This document shows, in pieces, positions 47,287 through 57,054 of a stretch of 64,000 nucleotides of DNA; the stretch's first letter is position 1; each line of letters starts with the position of its first letter. Made by a program: the position numbers and the translations under genes. Source of the stretch: Chitinophagaceae bacterium (GTDB lineage: Bacteria > Bacteroidota > Bacteroidia > Chitinophagales > Chitinophagaceae); NCBI GenBank assembly GCA_016722465.1, contig JADKJC010000001.1:1116001-1180000 (forward strand), given 5' to 3'. Under the pieces are notes generated by a model. It had not been told where the DNA came from and made no database searches. It saw only the letters and a program-made list of their open reading frames with translations.

Positions 47287-48595
47287 TCAATGCAGCACCA
47301 CCGTTGCCTTGTCCATATCTTCCAGCGCCACACCTTTTGTTTCCGGCATCATGCGCCATACAAAAATCAACTGCAGCACCATCATTGCACAGAAGAAACC
47401 GAAAATATAACTTCCCCCCATTGGCTGCAAAGAAGGGAAATGTTTGTGCAACAACCGCTGCCCATACCCAATGCGTTAAACAACCAAAAGATGTTCCGGT
47501 GGCCCTTACAGAGTTGGGAAATATCTCTGAAATAAAAACCCATATTACTGCACCCTGCCCGATAGCATGAGCAGCAATAAACATAAATACATAGTAAGTA
47601 ATAAACTGCCCATTGCCGCTATTGAATGAAAATGCAATCAACGCCAGTGAAACAATGTAACCAATTGAACCCATGAACATTAAGGTCCTTCTTCCAAATT
47701 TATCGATCAATGACCAGCCAATAACAGTAAATAAAAGATTTACCACACCGATTCCGGTAGTACTTAAAAAGGCAGCATCTTTCCCGATACCGGCCATTTC
47801 AAAAACCCTTGGAGCAAAATAAATAATGGCATTAATGCCCGATAGCTGATTGAAGGTGGCCAATAAAAAAGCAAGCAACAATGGTTTGTAAAATTTTTTA
47901 TTGAACAAGGCCTCTTTTGTTTGATGGGCTCCTGCCTTTATCTCGTTGATTGTTTTATCAACATTATCTTCTGTAATGGACAATACATCTCTTGCATGCC
48001 TTTCATCATTTTTATACAACAACAGCCATCTCGGTGTTTCGGGCACTGTGAGCATGAACAATGAAAACAACAAAGAGGGAACGGCTACTATTCCCAACAT
48101 CCAGCGCCACGCATTGTCGCCGCCAACATCCTTAAGCAGGTAATTGGAAAAGTATGCCAGCAGAATTCCGCTCACCACATTCAATTGAAAAGAGATCACC
48201 AAACGGCCCCGGTATTTTGCAGGTGCAATCTCTGATATATAAACCGGCGCCACCACTGATGAAGCACCAATACTTAATCCACTTAAAAAACGGAAGAACA
48301 TAAAAGTGTACACATCAGGGGCCAGCGCTGCACCAATGGATGAAACAAGAAATATTATTCCGATCCAGATCAATGATTTTTTCCGGCCAATTTTATTGGC
48401 AGGAATATTTCCGAATGCTGCCCCGAATGCTGTACCATACAATGCCATGGCAATTGCAGTTCCCTGCTCCCAGTCGCTGAGAACCCAGAGTTGCTGAATG
48501 GCTTTTTCGGCACCGGATATAACGGCTACGTCCATACCAAATAACAAACCGCCAAGCCCTACTGCAATCGACCAGATGATGATTTTCCTGTTCAT
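47287..48595 (-). CDS. MFS sugar porter (SP family), one frameshift near its C-terminus
   Basis: About 435 residues when one G is removed from the G6 run on the minus strand (47414-47419). The restored end reads NGGSYIFGFFCAMMVLQLIF, WRMMPETKGVALEDMDKATV and stops at 47287, as in typical SP proteins. As read, the frame instead runs to 47261 with an unrelated tail. It has 12 transmembrane helices and the family marks NKIGRKKS, GASSVVAPVYISEIAPAKYR, GR..., VPETPRWLLL, FNQLSGINAIIYFAP and DKFGRRT. It probably imports a monosaccharide (glucose or fructose) with H+. It is one of three different MFS transporters in this locus. Confidence 0.88.
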
Positions 48596-48603
48596 GTTTT
48601 TCT

Positions 48604-49014
48604 TTATAAGATTTGATTGAATTCCAGTCTTTCGCCATCGGGACCGGTGATATTAAAATATTTGCAGCCGTTCTTCCAGAATGCCAGGAATACCGGCCCT
48701 GTTTCAAGGATACTGAATGACTGTTGTTTCAGCTCCGAAAATATTGTGTCGATATCATCCACATCAAAAGCAATGTGATCGATGTGGCCACTTTTTCTGC
48801 TCCTTATTTCTGTTAACTCCCGCTCAGGCATCTGGTACAACTCAATAATCATTTCATTCAGTTTCATCATTGCAACCATTCCTTTTCCGTCATTGAATTC
48901 AAAGGTGGATGCCATCACATTTTTAAATCCCAATCTTTCATAAAAAGCTTCCGATACTTCAATATCAGTTACCGGAATGCCAATGTGCTGGATATGGTTG
49001 AGCTTTAAATTCAT
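48604..49014 (-). CDS. VOC (glyoxalase) family protein
   Basis: 136 residues, single-domain size. Two beta-alpha-beta-beta-beta modules are seen: NHIQHIGIPVTDIEVSEAFY, ERLGFKN and HIDHIAFDVDDIDTIFSELK, with metal-ligand-like His in each (HIQHIG, HIDHIAF) and Glu in MIIELYQ and GERLEFNQ. It thus resembles glyoxalase I or methylmalonyl-CoA epimerase-like metal enzymes. The gene is embedded in the alpha-glucoside operon (2 bp from the GH13 gene and 8 bp from the MFS gene), implying a role linked to sugar use, possibly as an epimerase or isomerase or in methylglyoxal removal. Which of these is unknown. Confidence 0.8.
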   Translation of the reverse strand: MNLKLNHIQHIGIPVTDIEVSEAFYERLGFKNVMASTFEFNDGKGMVAMMKLNEMIIELYQMPERELTEIRSRKSGHIDHIAFDVDDIDTIFSELKQQSFSILETGPVFLAFWKNGCKYFNITGPDGERLEFNQIL

Positions 49015-49016
49015 TC

Positions 49017-50797
49017 TTATAATTCAAATACGGCTGCTTCATATGGTTTTAATGTTTCCGATGCTGAAGTGGCTGCATAGTTGCTGATCAACACTTTTGC
49101 CCTGCTGATGTCAACGCCTGTTTTAACGGACGCTCCTTTAGCAGTAAAATTCAGTAATACTAAAAACTTCTTTCCATTCATTTCTCTTGTATAGGCATAC
49201 ACAGCAGGATTGTCCTTGTCAAGCAATGTATATCGTCCATACACCAGCACATCTTTGTACTCTTTTCTCAGTTTTACAAGGCTTCTTATATAGTTCAACA
49301 CCGAGCCTGCATCAGCAGTTTCTTTTTTTACATTGATGGAAGTATAGTTTTCGTTCACCGGTAGCCAGGGTTTTCCGGTGGTAAACCCTGCATTGACGGT
49401 TGTATCCCACTGCATGGGCGTTCGGCTGTTATCCCTGCCCAGCTCCTGCTGATAAACTAAATAGGCCGCAGCTTTTTCCTTATTGGTTTTTAAAATCAGG
49501 TTATATTGGTTCCTTGCCTGCAGGTCGTTATACTGTTCAATATTTTTAAACCGGATATTGGTCATGCCCATTTCATCTCCATTGTATAAATACAACGTGG
49601 CTCTTTGAGTAAATAAAAAGGTGTGCAGCATTTTTGCACTGGCGTCCCTGTATTCAGGTGCATCATTGCCAAACTTGCTTACTGCACGGCTCTGGTCGTG
49701 GTTGGTTAAAAAAAGGCTGGTCCATCCTTTATCCAGAAATCTTTCATTCCATTTGCTTACAATTTGTTTTATTCCCAATACATTATTTCTGCCTACTTTG
49801 TAATCCCCCACATCAAAACTATCCCTGCCCCATGCATTGGCTATTTCATCATGATAAAGCGTATTGATTTCTTTCCTGTCCTCATCTACAAATTCCATCA
49901 CTTTACTGAACGGAATTACACCACCTTCGCCTACCGTATATACATCACCATACTTGTTCAGCACTTTGTCATTCATCTCTTTTAAATAATCATGCACTTT
50001 ACTGTCTGCCCCATAGTAGCGGACGAATTGTTCGTTGGTAAAACCAGCTGGTTTGGCTGGCCAGCTTGTATCTTTTGCCATAAAAGGAAAAGCATCCAGC
50101 CGGAAACCGCTTACACCTTTATCCAGCCAAAACTTCATGATCGCATACATCTCATTCCTCAGTGCCGGGTTTTCCCAATTAAGGTCGGGTTGTTTGCGGC
50201 TGAAGTAATGCAGGTAATAACTGTTGGTACTGCTGTCAAAGCGCCATGCATCTGCATTTTCATCAAAAAGGCTGTACCTGCGGGGTGGTGTGCCTTTTTC
50301 AGCAGGCCACCAGTGATAGTAATTCCGGTATCGGTTATCCCTGCTGCTTTTGCACCTTTCAACCACTCATGCTCATCGCTACTGTGGTTTAAAACAAGGT
50401 CCATTATTAGTTTGATGTTGCGCTTTTTCATGCCGGCAAGCATTTCATCAAAATCAGCCATGGTACCCATTTCTTTCATGATGGATTTGTAGTCGCTGAT
50501 ATCATAACCGTTGTCATCATTGGGGCTGGCACAAATAGGGTTCATCCATATCGCATCAATACCCAGGCTTTGCAGGTAATCCAGGCGCTGGGTTATTCCT
50601 TTTAAATCACCTATCCCATCACCATCGCTATCCTGGAAACTACGGGGATAGAGTTGATAAATGACAGCTTCTTTCCACCATTTAAAGCTGGAAGCATCTT
50701 TGGCAGTAACGGGTTTACTGTCTGATGTCGTACTGTTATTACAGGATGAAAAGCCGATTATCATAAAACAAACAACTGCTATAAAAGATAATCTCAT
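49017..50797 (-). CDS. GH13 alpha-glucosidase-type lipoprotein, one frameshift
   Basis: About 593 residues after one A is added to the A4 run on the minus strand (50348-50351). The repaired text EWLKGAKSSRDNRYRNYYHW agrees with the neighbouring paralogue. A lipobox (GFSSC, Cys about 19) precedes WWKEAVIYQLYPRSFQDSDG, the normal start of GH13 alpha-glucosidases, with DGDGIGDLKGI as calcium/loop region, the nucleophile in SGFRLDAFPF, acid/base in TVGEGGV and the Asp of FLTNHDQSR. It is probably exported and cleaves terminal alpha-glucosides (oligo-1,6- or alpha-1,4-). It is a tandem duplicate of the gene at 50837. Confidence 0.85.
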
Positions 50798-50836
50798 AAA
50801 ATTTTCTTTATTTCTTGTCTAAAAAATATTTGAATT

Positions 50837-52624
50837 TTATTCTGCTTTATATATCACTGCCTGGTAGGGTTCAAGGTTCACCTTATTCTCCTCTACATTT
50901 TCTGACGGATAATTATTGATCCATGCTTTGCCGGATATTTTTATTCCGTTTAAATTAAAGGGTATTTTTTCTTTGCTAAAATTTAAAAGCACCAATATTT
51001 TCTCACCATTCAGTGCTCTTGTATAAGCATATACGGCTGGATTGTCCTTATCCACCAACGTGTATTTTCCATAAACCAGCACAAGGTTATCTTTCCGCAG
51101 CTTCACCATCTTGCGGAAATAATTGAGCATACTGCTGGCATCTTTTTCCTGCATTGCTGCATTTACGGAAGTATAGTTTGGGTTTATTTTTAACCACGGC
51201 GTGCCGGTTGTAAATCCTGCATTGGGTGAATCATCCCACTGAAACGGCGTACGTCCATTATCCCTTGCAGAAATTTTTTGCCCTTTTAAAAAACGATCCA
51301 GATCACCCCCGTTATTTTTTATCTGCTGGTACATACCGATACTTTCAATATCCCTGTATTCTTCAATCTTATCAAATTTGATATTGTTCATGCCGAGTTC
51401 ATCGCCAAAATAATAATATGGTGTACCCCTCATACTTAATAAAAACGTGGTGAGCAGTTTGGAAGATGCCTCCCGGTATTCCGGTGCATCGTTACCCCAG
51501 CGGGTGAGCATCCTTGGCTGATCATGATTGCCAAGATAAATAGTTCCCCAGCCTTTGTCAGCAAACACACTATCCCAATCTGAATAAACCTTTTTAAAAT
51601 CGGTTAGCTTATATCCATTGGGATCCATTTGCTTGAATTCATTGGGTAAATAACCAAGATTTACACCGTCAAAATGATACGCCATATTCAATTCATGGCG
51701 GTCAGGATCAACCAGTTTTAATGCTGTGTACCTGGTAGCACCGGCACCTTCAGCCAAGGTCATCACATCGTATTTACTCAATACTTCTTTATTCATTTCC
51801 TGCAGGTAATCATGCAGGTGCGGACCACTGGCTAAATACTGGCTCCAGTCGCCATTGTATTTTTCAGCAATGTCTTTTTGGGTGATCACAGGAAACAAAG
51901 TGTCTTTAGAAATAAAAGTGATCACATCCATTCTAAAGCCATCCACCCCTTTATCGAACCACATCTTCATCATGTCAAATATTTCTTTCCGCACTTTCGG
52001 ATTTTCCCAGTTCAGATCAGGTTGTTTGTAACTGAAATAGTGCAGGTAGTAAGCGTTGGTGAGTGAATCATATCTCCACCCGCTGCCATCTGCTTCAAAA
52101 GAACCAGGGCGAAATGGCGGTGTTCCTTTTTCAGCCGGCCACCAATGAAAATAATCCCTGTATGGATTGGTTCTTGAACTTCTTGATTGCTTAAACCATT
52201 CGTGTTCGTCACTGCAATGATTGACTACAAGGTCCATTACTAACTTCAATCCCCGGTTATGCATTCCTTTCAACAGGGTATCAAAATCATTCATCGTTCC
52301 AAATTCTTTCATAATGGAACGGTAATCGCTGATATCATATCCATTGTCTGCATTGGGTGAACCGTAAACAGGATTGAGCCAGATAATATCTACCCCAAGG
52401 CTTTTGATGTAATCCAGTTTGGAAGCAATGCCTTTAAGGTCGCCTACGCCATCACCATCCGTATCTTTAAAACTTCGTGGATACACCTGGTACACTACTG
52501 CTTCTTTCCACCATTTGCGGTCTTTTACATCAGCCATCTTATTTTCAGTTTTTTTGTCTCCCTCGTTACAGGATACAAAAAATGCTGCGGCAAGCATGAC
52601 GGAAGTAATATTTTTTAGTATCAT
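50837..52624 (-). CDS. GH13 alpha-glucosidase-type lipoprotein
   Basis: 595 residues. The lipobox (FFVSC, Cys 19) indicates an exported, membrane-anchored enzyme. The barrel starts WWKEAVVYQVYPRSFKDTDG and carries DLVVNHCSDEHEWF, the nucleophile D233 (GFRMDVITF), acid/base E292 (MTLAEGAG) and D368 (YLGNHDQPR), then a C-terminal beta domain. Sequence type fits GH13 subfamilies of alpha-glucosidase, oligo-1,6-glucosidase and trehalulose-type hydrolases; the exact substrate cannot be assigned. The paralogue at 49017 is 40 bp downstream. The GPH-type MFS gene lies 18 bp upstream, so products may be imported by it. Confidence 0.9.
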   Translation of the reverse strand: MILKNITSVMLAAAFFVSCNEGDKKTENKMADVKDRKWWKEAVVYQVYPRSFKDTDGDGVGDLKGIASKLDYIKSLGVDIIWLNPVYGSPNADNGYDISDYRSIMKEFGTMNDFDTLLKGMHNRGLKLVMDLVVNHCSDEHEWFKQSRSSRTNPYRDYFHWWPAEKGTPPFRPGSFEADGSGWRYDSLTNAYYLHYFSYKQPDLNWENPKVRKEIFDMMKMWFDKGVDGFRMDVITFISKDTLFPVITQKDIAEKYNGDWSQYLASGPHLHDYLQEMNKEVLSKYDVMTLAEGAGATRYTALKLVDPDRHELNMAYHFDGVNLGYLPNEFKQMDPNGYKLTDFKKVYSDWDSVFADKGWGTIYLGNHDQPRMLTRWGNDAPEYREASSKLLTTFLLSMRGTPYYYFGDELGMNNIKFDKIEEYRDIESIGMYQQIKNNGGDLDRFLKGQKISARDNGRTPFQWDDSPNAGFTTGTPWLKINPNYTSVNAAMQEKDASSMLNYFRKMVKLRKDNLVLVYGKYTLVDKDNPAVYAYTRALNGEKILVLLNFSKEKIPFNLNGIKISGKAWINNYPSENVEENKVNLEPYQAVIYKAE

Positions 52625-52642
52625 TAAAATAGGTTTAGCTGT

Positions 52643-54130
52643 CTAATGTCCGCCGCCACCAACCAAATTAATTTCTCCTGTTGGTTGATCGCTTTTTATT
52701 AATAATGTAAGCAATGCTGCAATTAATAAAAAGGTTCCTGCAAAGGCAATTGCATTGCCGGGATTGTTATTTAAAAAATGTTTTAAGATAAACCCGAACG
52801 TGGTAGTTTGAATAAACATCGGTATCACAATCATCATATTGATAACTCCCATGTACACCCCATATCTTTCTTTGGGAATTTTACTCACTACCATTAAATA
52901 AGGTATGCCCATCATGCTTGCCCAGCCGATACCGAAACCAGTAATGGCCGGAAACAGTAAATATTTATTTTCAATAAAAGGGAAAGCCAGTAATCCAATA
53001 CCTGCCAGCACCAGGCATCCAAAATGAACCATTTTTGGAGAGTACTTTTTTGCAAACCACACCAGCCCAAAGGCACATAAAAAAGTGACTATATTATACC
53101 AACCATTAACCAACCCTGTCCAGCCAACAGCTTCTTCATACAATTTTTCATTTTGCTGCGGCGTGGTTTTCCACACAGAGAGTGCGATACTTTTGGAAGA
53201 GTTTTGCCAGTAACAAAAGAGGGCATACCATTGAAATAAATAAACCAGTGCCAGCTGCCACATTATTTTCGGCATGGATAAAATGGCATCTATGATTTCG
53301 ATATTCTGTGCAAACAGAATTTTAATAGAGGGATGCTGTTCAGCATAATTTAGCACACGGCGGTACAGCCCTTTTGAAAAAATAGCGGGAATAATCAACA
53401 ACAGCAGCACTGCATATGCAACGATGGTGGTTAGTATGGAAAGAAAAAACTGAATGGCCGGGTGTGGCATGCCTTTATTCTTTTCCCTTAATGCAATGAG
53501 TTCCTTGTCTGAAGGTGGAATTTCAGGTGTTGTTTTAATACTCCACCAGATGGAACCAATGGAACAGGCAGCGCCTAAAAAGAAAGATGCAAAAACCCAG
53601 GTAGGTAGCCTTCCCGTTTTACCAACAAAGATCAACGGGAAAATAAATAACGAAACATTGGCCAGTGTTTGCCCGAAGCCGGTAAAAAAACTTTGTGCCT
53701 GGAAACCCGTTGGCTGCTGGGTGGCATCTAATTTATCAGCAATAAAAGCACGGTATGGTTCCATAGCAGTATTGTTACCAGCATCCAGTATCCACAACAA
53801 ACCAGCCGCCATCCACAAGGCACTGCTGAAAGGAAAGAGGAACAAAGCGATGCTGCAGATCATAGCGCCAATAAAAAAGAAAGGTGTTCGCCTGCCAAAC
53901 TTCGGATGCCAGGTTTGATCGCTTAATGCCCCAATGATGGGTTGAATAATCAATCCTGTCAACGGGCCTGCCAGGTTGAGCCAGGGGATTTCATCGGGTT
54001 TGGCTCCTAAAAAATCGTAGATAGGGTTAACAGCACTTTGTTGCAAGCCGAAGCTATACTGTATTCCAAAGAAACCAACATTCATATTGATGATCTGCCA
54101 AAAGCTGAGTGTTGGCCTGGATAGAGACAT
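52643..54130 (-). CDS. MFS transporter of the GPH/SLC45-like (alpha-glucoside) type
   Basis: 495 residues from the ATG at 54130; a TTG at 54157 is less likely. About 12 transmembrane helices. Signatures are MNVGFFGIQYSFGLQQS, WLNLAGPLTGLIIQPIIGAL, SDQTWHPKFGRRTPFFFIGA, EPYRAFIADKLDATQQPTGF and MMGIPYLMVVSKIPKERYGV. The SDxxxxxxGRRxP motif is that of sucrose/maltose H+ symporters related to SLC45. A ~90-residue middle insert (residues about 200-300) is typical. The protein ends INLVGGGGH, a tail shared with the MFS protein encoded at 55745. It probably imports a disaccharide (sucrose, maltose or trehalose). Confidence 0.88.
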   Translation of the reverse strand: MSLSRPTLSFWQIINMNVGFFGIQYSFGLQQSAVNPIYDFLGAKPDEIPWLNLAGPLTGLIIQPIIGALSDQTWHPKFGRRTPFFFIGAMICSIALFLFPFSSALWMAAGLLWILDAGNNTAMEPYRAFIADKLDATQQPTGFQAQSFFTGFGQTLANVSLFIFPLIFVGKTGRLPTWVFASFFLGAACSIGSIWWSIKTTPEIPPSDKELIALREKNKGMPHPAIQFFLSILTTIVAYAVLLLLIIPAIFSKGLYRRVLNYAEQHPSIKILFAQNIEIIDAILSMPKIMWQLALVYLFQWYALFCYWQNSSKSIALSVWKTTPQQNEKLYEEAVGWTGLVNGWYNIVTFLCAFGLVWFAKKYSPKMVHFGCLVLAGIGLLAFPFIENKYLLFPAITGFGIGWASMMGIPYLMVVSKIPKERYGVYMGVINMMIVIPMFIQTTTFGFILKHFLNNNPGNAIAFAGTFLLIAALLTLLIKSDQPTGEINLVGGGGH

Positions 54131-54187
54131 AAGCAATCGTTTAGGTTGTGTAACCAAATATACTCAAATCCCCAAAGCATAAAACCT

Positions 54188-54198
54188 GCAACCGTTTG
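54188..54198. promoter_or_regulatory. Candidate LacI-family operator
   Basis: GCAACCGTTTG contains a CAA-N-CG-N-TTG dyad around a central CG, as LacI-family operators often do. It lies 57 bp upstream of the MFS start at 54130. The core GCAACCGTT recurs at 56994-57002 just upstream of the other MFS gene. No footprint or third copy supports it. Confidence 0.25.
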
Positions 54199-54234
54199 TG
54201 GTGGAAAATAAGCTTTGATTAAACTAACGGATAC

Positions 54235-55734
54235 TTATAGCGCATATTTTTCTTTCAATGCAAGGTACACGCCATTTGTCCATCCAAAACCATCCTGCCC
54301 TTCATATTCACCTCCGCCGGCTTCCAGGTGAGTATCTTCTACATTGTATTTTTCCATCAGCTTGCCGGTACGGTTATATACATCTGTATTCAGTTGTACC
54401 CACCGCTTTGCAATGTTTGCAGCCAGCGAATGATGACTGTAATTTTCAAGCCCGGCAACAGCCATCCATTGCAGCGGCGCCCAACCATTGGGTGCATCCC
54501 ATTGCTGGCCGGTTTGTTTTAAGGAAGTGACCAACCCGCCGGGTTTTAAAAATGCCGACTGTAAAATTTCTGCTGTTAAATCTGCCTGCTCCTGTGAAGC
54601 GATCCTGAAATACAAAGGGGTGACTCCTGCCAGTGTCAATTCCTGCTTTTGTACGTTGTCTTCAACATCATAGTCAACAAAAAAACGGGCAGTATCATTC
54701 CAGCAATATTTTTGTATGGCCTGTTTTCTTTTTTCTGCAAGTAAGGTATAGTTTTTTGCTGCGTTGTTGTTTTCAATTAAATGGTATGCTTCAGCAATGG
54801 TTTGTTCCAGGTGATACAACAAACAGTTGAGGTCGACAGGAACGATGCCTGCCGTATGAATGGTGGAAAAAGATTGACCATCTTTGAACCACCGGCTGCT
54901 GTAATCCCAGCCGGATTCGGCACCTGCCCTTAAATGTTTGTATAAAACAGTTGGTTCCTGTGTTGATTGATGAGCAAGTTCTATGTCTTGCCGGTATGAT
55001 TCCGGCCTGGCGGTATCAAATGCATCACAATAACGATTCAGTATTTCACCATCCTTCATTCTTACTGAATGGTTTAACAGTGTATTGGCTTCATTCAGCT
55101 CATCAGCACCTTTCATCCAGTACTGGTATTCCTTTTCCAGGGTTGGTAAATACTGTGCTAAAATATTTTTCCCTTTGATGGTTGCCAGCAACTGTACCAT
55201 CAAGGAATAGAACGGTGGTTGGGAGCGGCCCAAATAATAAGTTCGGTTGCCATTTGGGATAAACCCTACCGCTTTTATTAAGTGAGAAAAATTGGCCACC
55301 ATATTCTTCACCATATCATTTCGGCCGGATACCTTTAAACCCAGCATGGTAAAATAACTGTCCCAGTAATACACTTCTCCAAAGCGGCCACCTGGCACAA
55401 TGTATGGATGTGGCAAAGGAATAAGGGAACCACTTGATGCATCGGGTTGCCTGGTGAGCACCTGCCACAAATCATTGATGTGTGCTGCAGTTGTGTTATT
55501 GGCATCTGCTGTATAATCAGCGGCAAATACGCCGGGCAATTCAAAATTTGCCAATACAAAATTTTTTAAATTAAAACCTGGCGTATCTTTTTGATCGGTG
55601 TATTGCTGCAGGATAACAGCAGTGGATTGCTTTGGAATACAATCAACAAATGTTTTACCATCAGGGAAAACCTGTTGCATTTGTACATCATCAAATAAAG
55701 GATGGCAGTCAAATAAGTTGGGTTGGTTCAGCAT
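54235..55734 (-). CDS. Trehalase, GH37, cytoplasmic
   Basis: 499 residues. There is no signal peptide (MLNQPNLFDCHPLFDDVQMQ), unlike the second trehalase at 58159. Trehalase signature 1 is PGGRFGEVYYWDSYFTMLGL (about 114-133) and signature 2 QWDAPNGWAPLQW. Catalytic residues by comparison with E. coli periplasmic trehalase: D277 in AESGWDYSSRW and E461 in EKYNVED. The glycine-rich GGGEYEGQDGFGWTNG loop is intact. It hydrolyses trehalose to two glucose. Its start is 10 bp from the FHS-like MFS stop, indicating tight linkage to that transporter. A non-trehalose substrate is unlikely. Confidence 0.93.
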   Translation of the reverse strand: MLNQPNLFDCHPLFDDVQMQQVFPDGKTFVDCIPKQSTAVILQQYTDQKDTPGFNLKNFVLANFELPGVFAADYTADANNTTAAHINDLWQVLTRQPDASSGSLIPLPHPYIVPGGRFGEVYYWDSYFTMLGLKVSGRNDMVKNMVANFSHLIKAVGFIPNGNRTYYLGRSQPPFYSLMVQLLATIKGKNILAQYLPTLEKEYQYWMKGADELNEANTLLNHSVRMKDGEILNRYCDAFDTARPESYRQDIELAHQSTQEPTVLYKHLRAGAESGWDYSSRWFKDGQSFSTIHTAGIVPVDLNCLLYHLEQTIAEAYHLIENNNAAKNYTLLAEKRKQAIQKYCWNDTARFFVDYDVEDNVQKQELTLAGVTPLYFRIASQEQADLTAEILQSAFLKPGGLVTSLKQTGQQWDAPNGWAPLQWMAVAGLENYSHHSLAANIAKRWVQLNTDVYNRTGKLMEKYNVEDTHLEAGGGEYEGQDGFGWTNGVYLALKEKYAL

Positions 55735-55744
55735 GATATTTCAA

Positions 55745-56992
55745 TTAGTGTCCGCCGCCGGTAAATTCAATTTTTGCAGCCGTTTTCTTTTGAATGCGGT
55801 AAAAGAAAAAGAGGCAGATCATCAGTACTGTCATTGGTATTAATGAAAAATAAAATGCTTTTTGCCCGCCGATATTTTTAAATAAATACCCCACCAGCCG
55901 TGAACCCAGGGTGCCGCCGATGGCAGAGAAGAAGACAAGTAATGATGCCATCGGGCTATGAAATACTTTTTCGGTAGCGCTTAATACAAAAGAATTGACC
56001 AACGGATAAATAGGTGCCAGGAAAAAACCAATGAGCGGAAACACATAAGCAATTACCGGAACATCTTTTAAAGATTGAATTTCTTTTGGTTGCAGATGCT
56101 GTGTTTGTGGTAATACAAATAACACCATTAATGCAGCGCCAACCAAACAGCCAGCTAATATAGTGAGCCAATGCACCCTCTTTACCAGCAGGGAAGATAC
56201 GTACCTGCCCAGTGCAATCGACAACATGAGAATGATGGCCATATAAACACTTGTCTTTTCGGGCAGGTGCAGTACTTTTTCATTAAAGGTGGGCAACCAG
56301 CTCATGATACCCTGTTCCATCATTACATACATAAAAGCGGCAACGGCAAATACCATTACCAATGGCCTCCCGAGCAATTTCAACATCTCAACAAAATCAT
56401 CACCGATACTGGTGCCGGGTATTTCATATTTGATATTAAAGTCGGCAAATAGTAAAATCAAAAAAGAAACAGCGATCAGCACTGCCAGCAAAAGGTAGAT
56501 CCTTAACCATGCATCGGGATTGGTATCACTGTAAAACAGCGGAAAAACAACGAAGCCGGAAGCAATCCCGATCATGAAAAAACTTTCGATGGAGGTCAAT
56601 ACACTTTTATGCTCTTTATCATTGCTGGTAATAATACCGATCATTGAATAAACAGACACCTTAATAACAGCGAACGAAATGCCTACGCAGGCAAAAAGGA
56701 TACGAACCGAGGTAAAAGAATTGCCATAATACATTCCAATGCAACCCACAAATACAAGTGCCAGTGCAATTAGCATTCCTTTTTTATATCCAAGCCGGGG
56801 TAAAAAGGAGCCCACTAAAAAAGAGACAACAGCAATAGAAAGATCTTTAAATGCTTCCAATGAACTTGCTTTTAGTTCATCTACATGGTAAGTGTTAATG
56901 GATTTTTGAATCAGTATCCCCACACTATTTAAGAGGATAGCAAAAACAAAATAATTAAGATACAGGGAAAGTTTGATCCTGGAGTTTGACAT
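55745..56992 (-). CDS. MFS transporter, FHS/TsgA-like
   Basis: 415 residues with about 12 transmembrane helices. The N-terminus (KLSLYLNYFVFAILLNSVGI) and segments VVSFLVGSFLPRLGYKKGML, SVYSMIGIITSNDKEHKSVL, APIYPLVNSFVLSATEKVFH and SAIGGTLGSRLVGYLFKNIG fit the FHS family (fucose, galactose or glucose:H+ symporters) and TsgA-like proteins. It ends IEFTGGGH, echoing the tail of the GPH-type MFS. It lies directly upstream of cytoplasmic trehalase and downstream of LacI, so trehalose is the likeliest substrate; glucose is the alternative. Confidence 0.85.
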   Translation of the reverse strand: MSNSRIKLSLYLNYFVFAILLNSVGILIQKSINTYHVDELKASSLEAFKDLSIAVVSFLVGSFLPRLGYKKGMLIALALVFVGCIGMYYGNSFTSVRILFACVGISFAVIKVSVYSMIGIITSNDKEHKSVLTSIESFFMIGIASGFVVFPLFYSDTNPDAWLRIYLLLAVLIAVSFLILLFADFNIKYEIPGTSIGDDFVEMLKLLGRPLVMVFAVAAFMYVMMEQGIMSWLPTFNEKVLHLPEKTSVYMAIILMLSIALGRYVSSLLVKRVHWLTILAGCLVGAALMVLFVLPQTQHLQPKEIQSLKDVPVIAYVFPLIGFFLAPIYPLVNSFVLSATEKVFHSPMASLLVFFSAIGGTLGSRLVGYLFKNIGGQKAFYFSLIPMTVLMICLFFFYRIQKKTAAKIEFTGGGH

Positions 56993-57054
56993 AGCAACCG
57001 TTATAAGATGAAATCAAATATAACAGTATGCTTTATATAAAACAAGGTTCTCCA

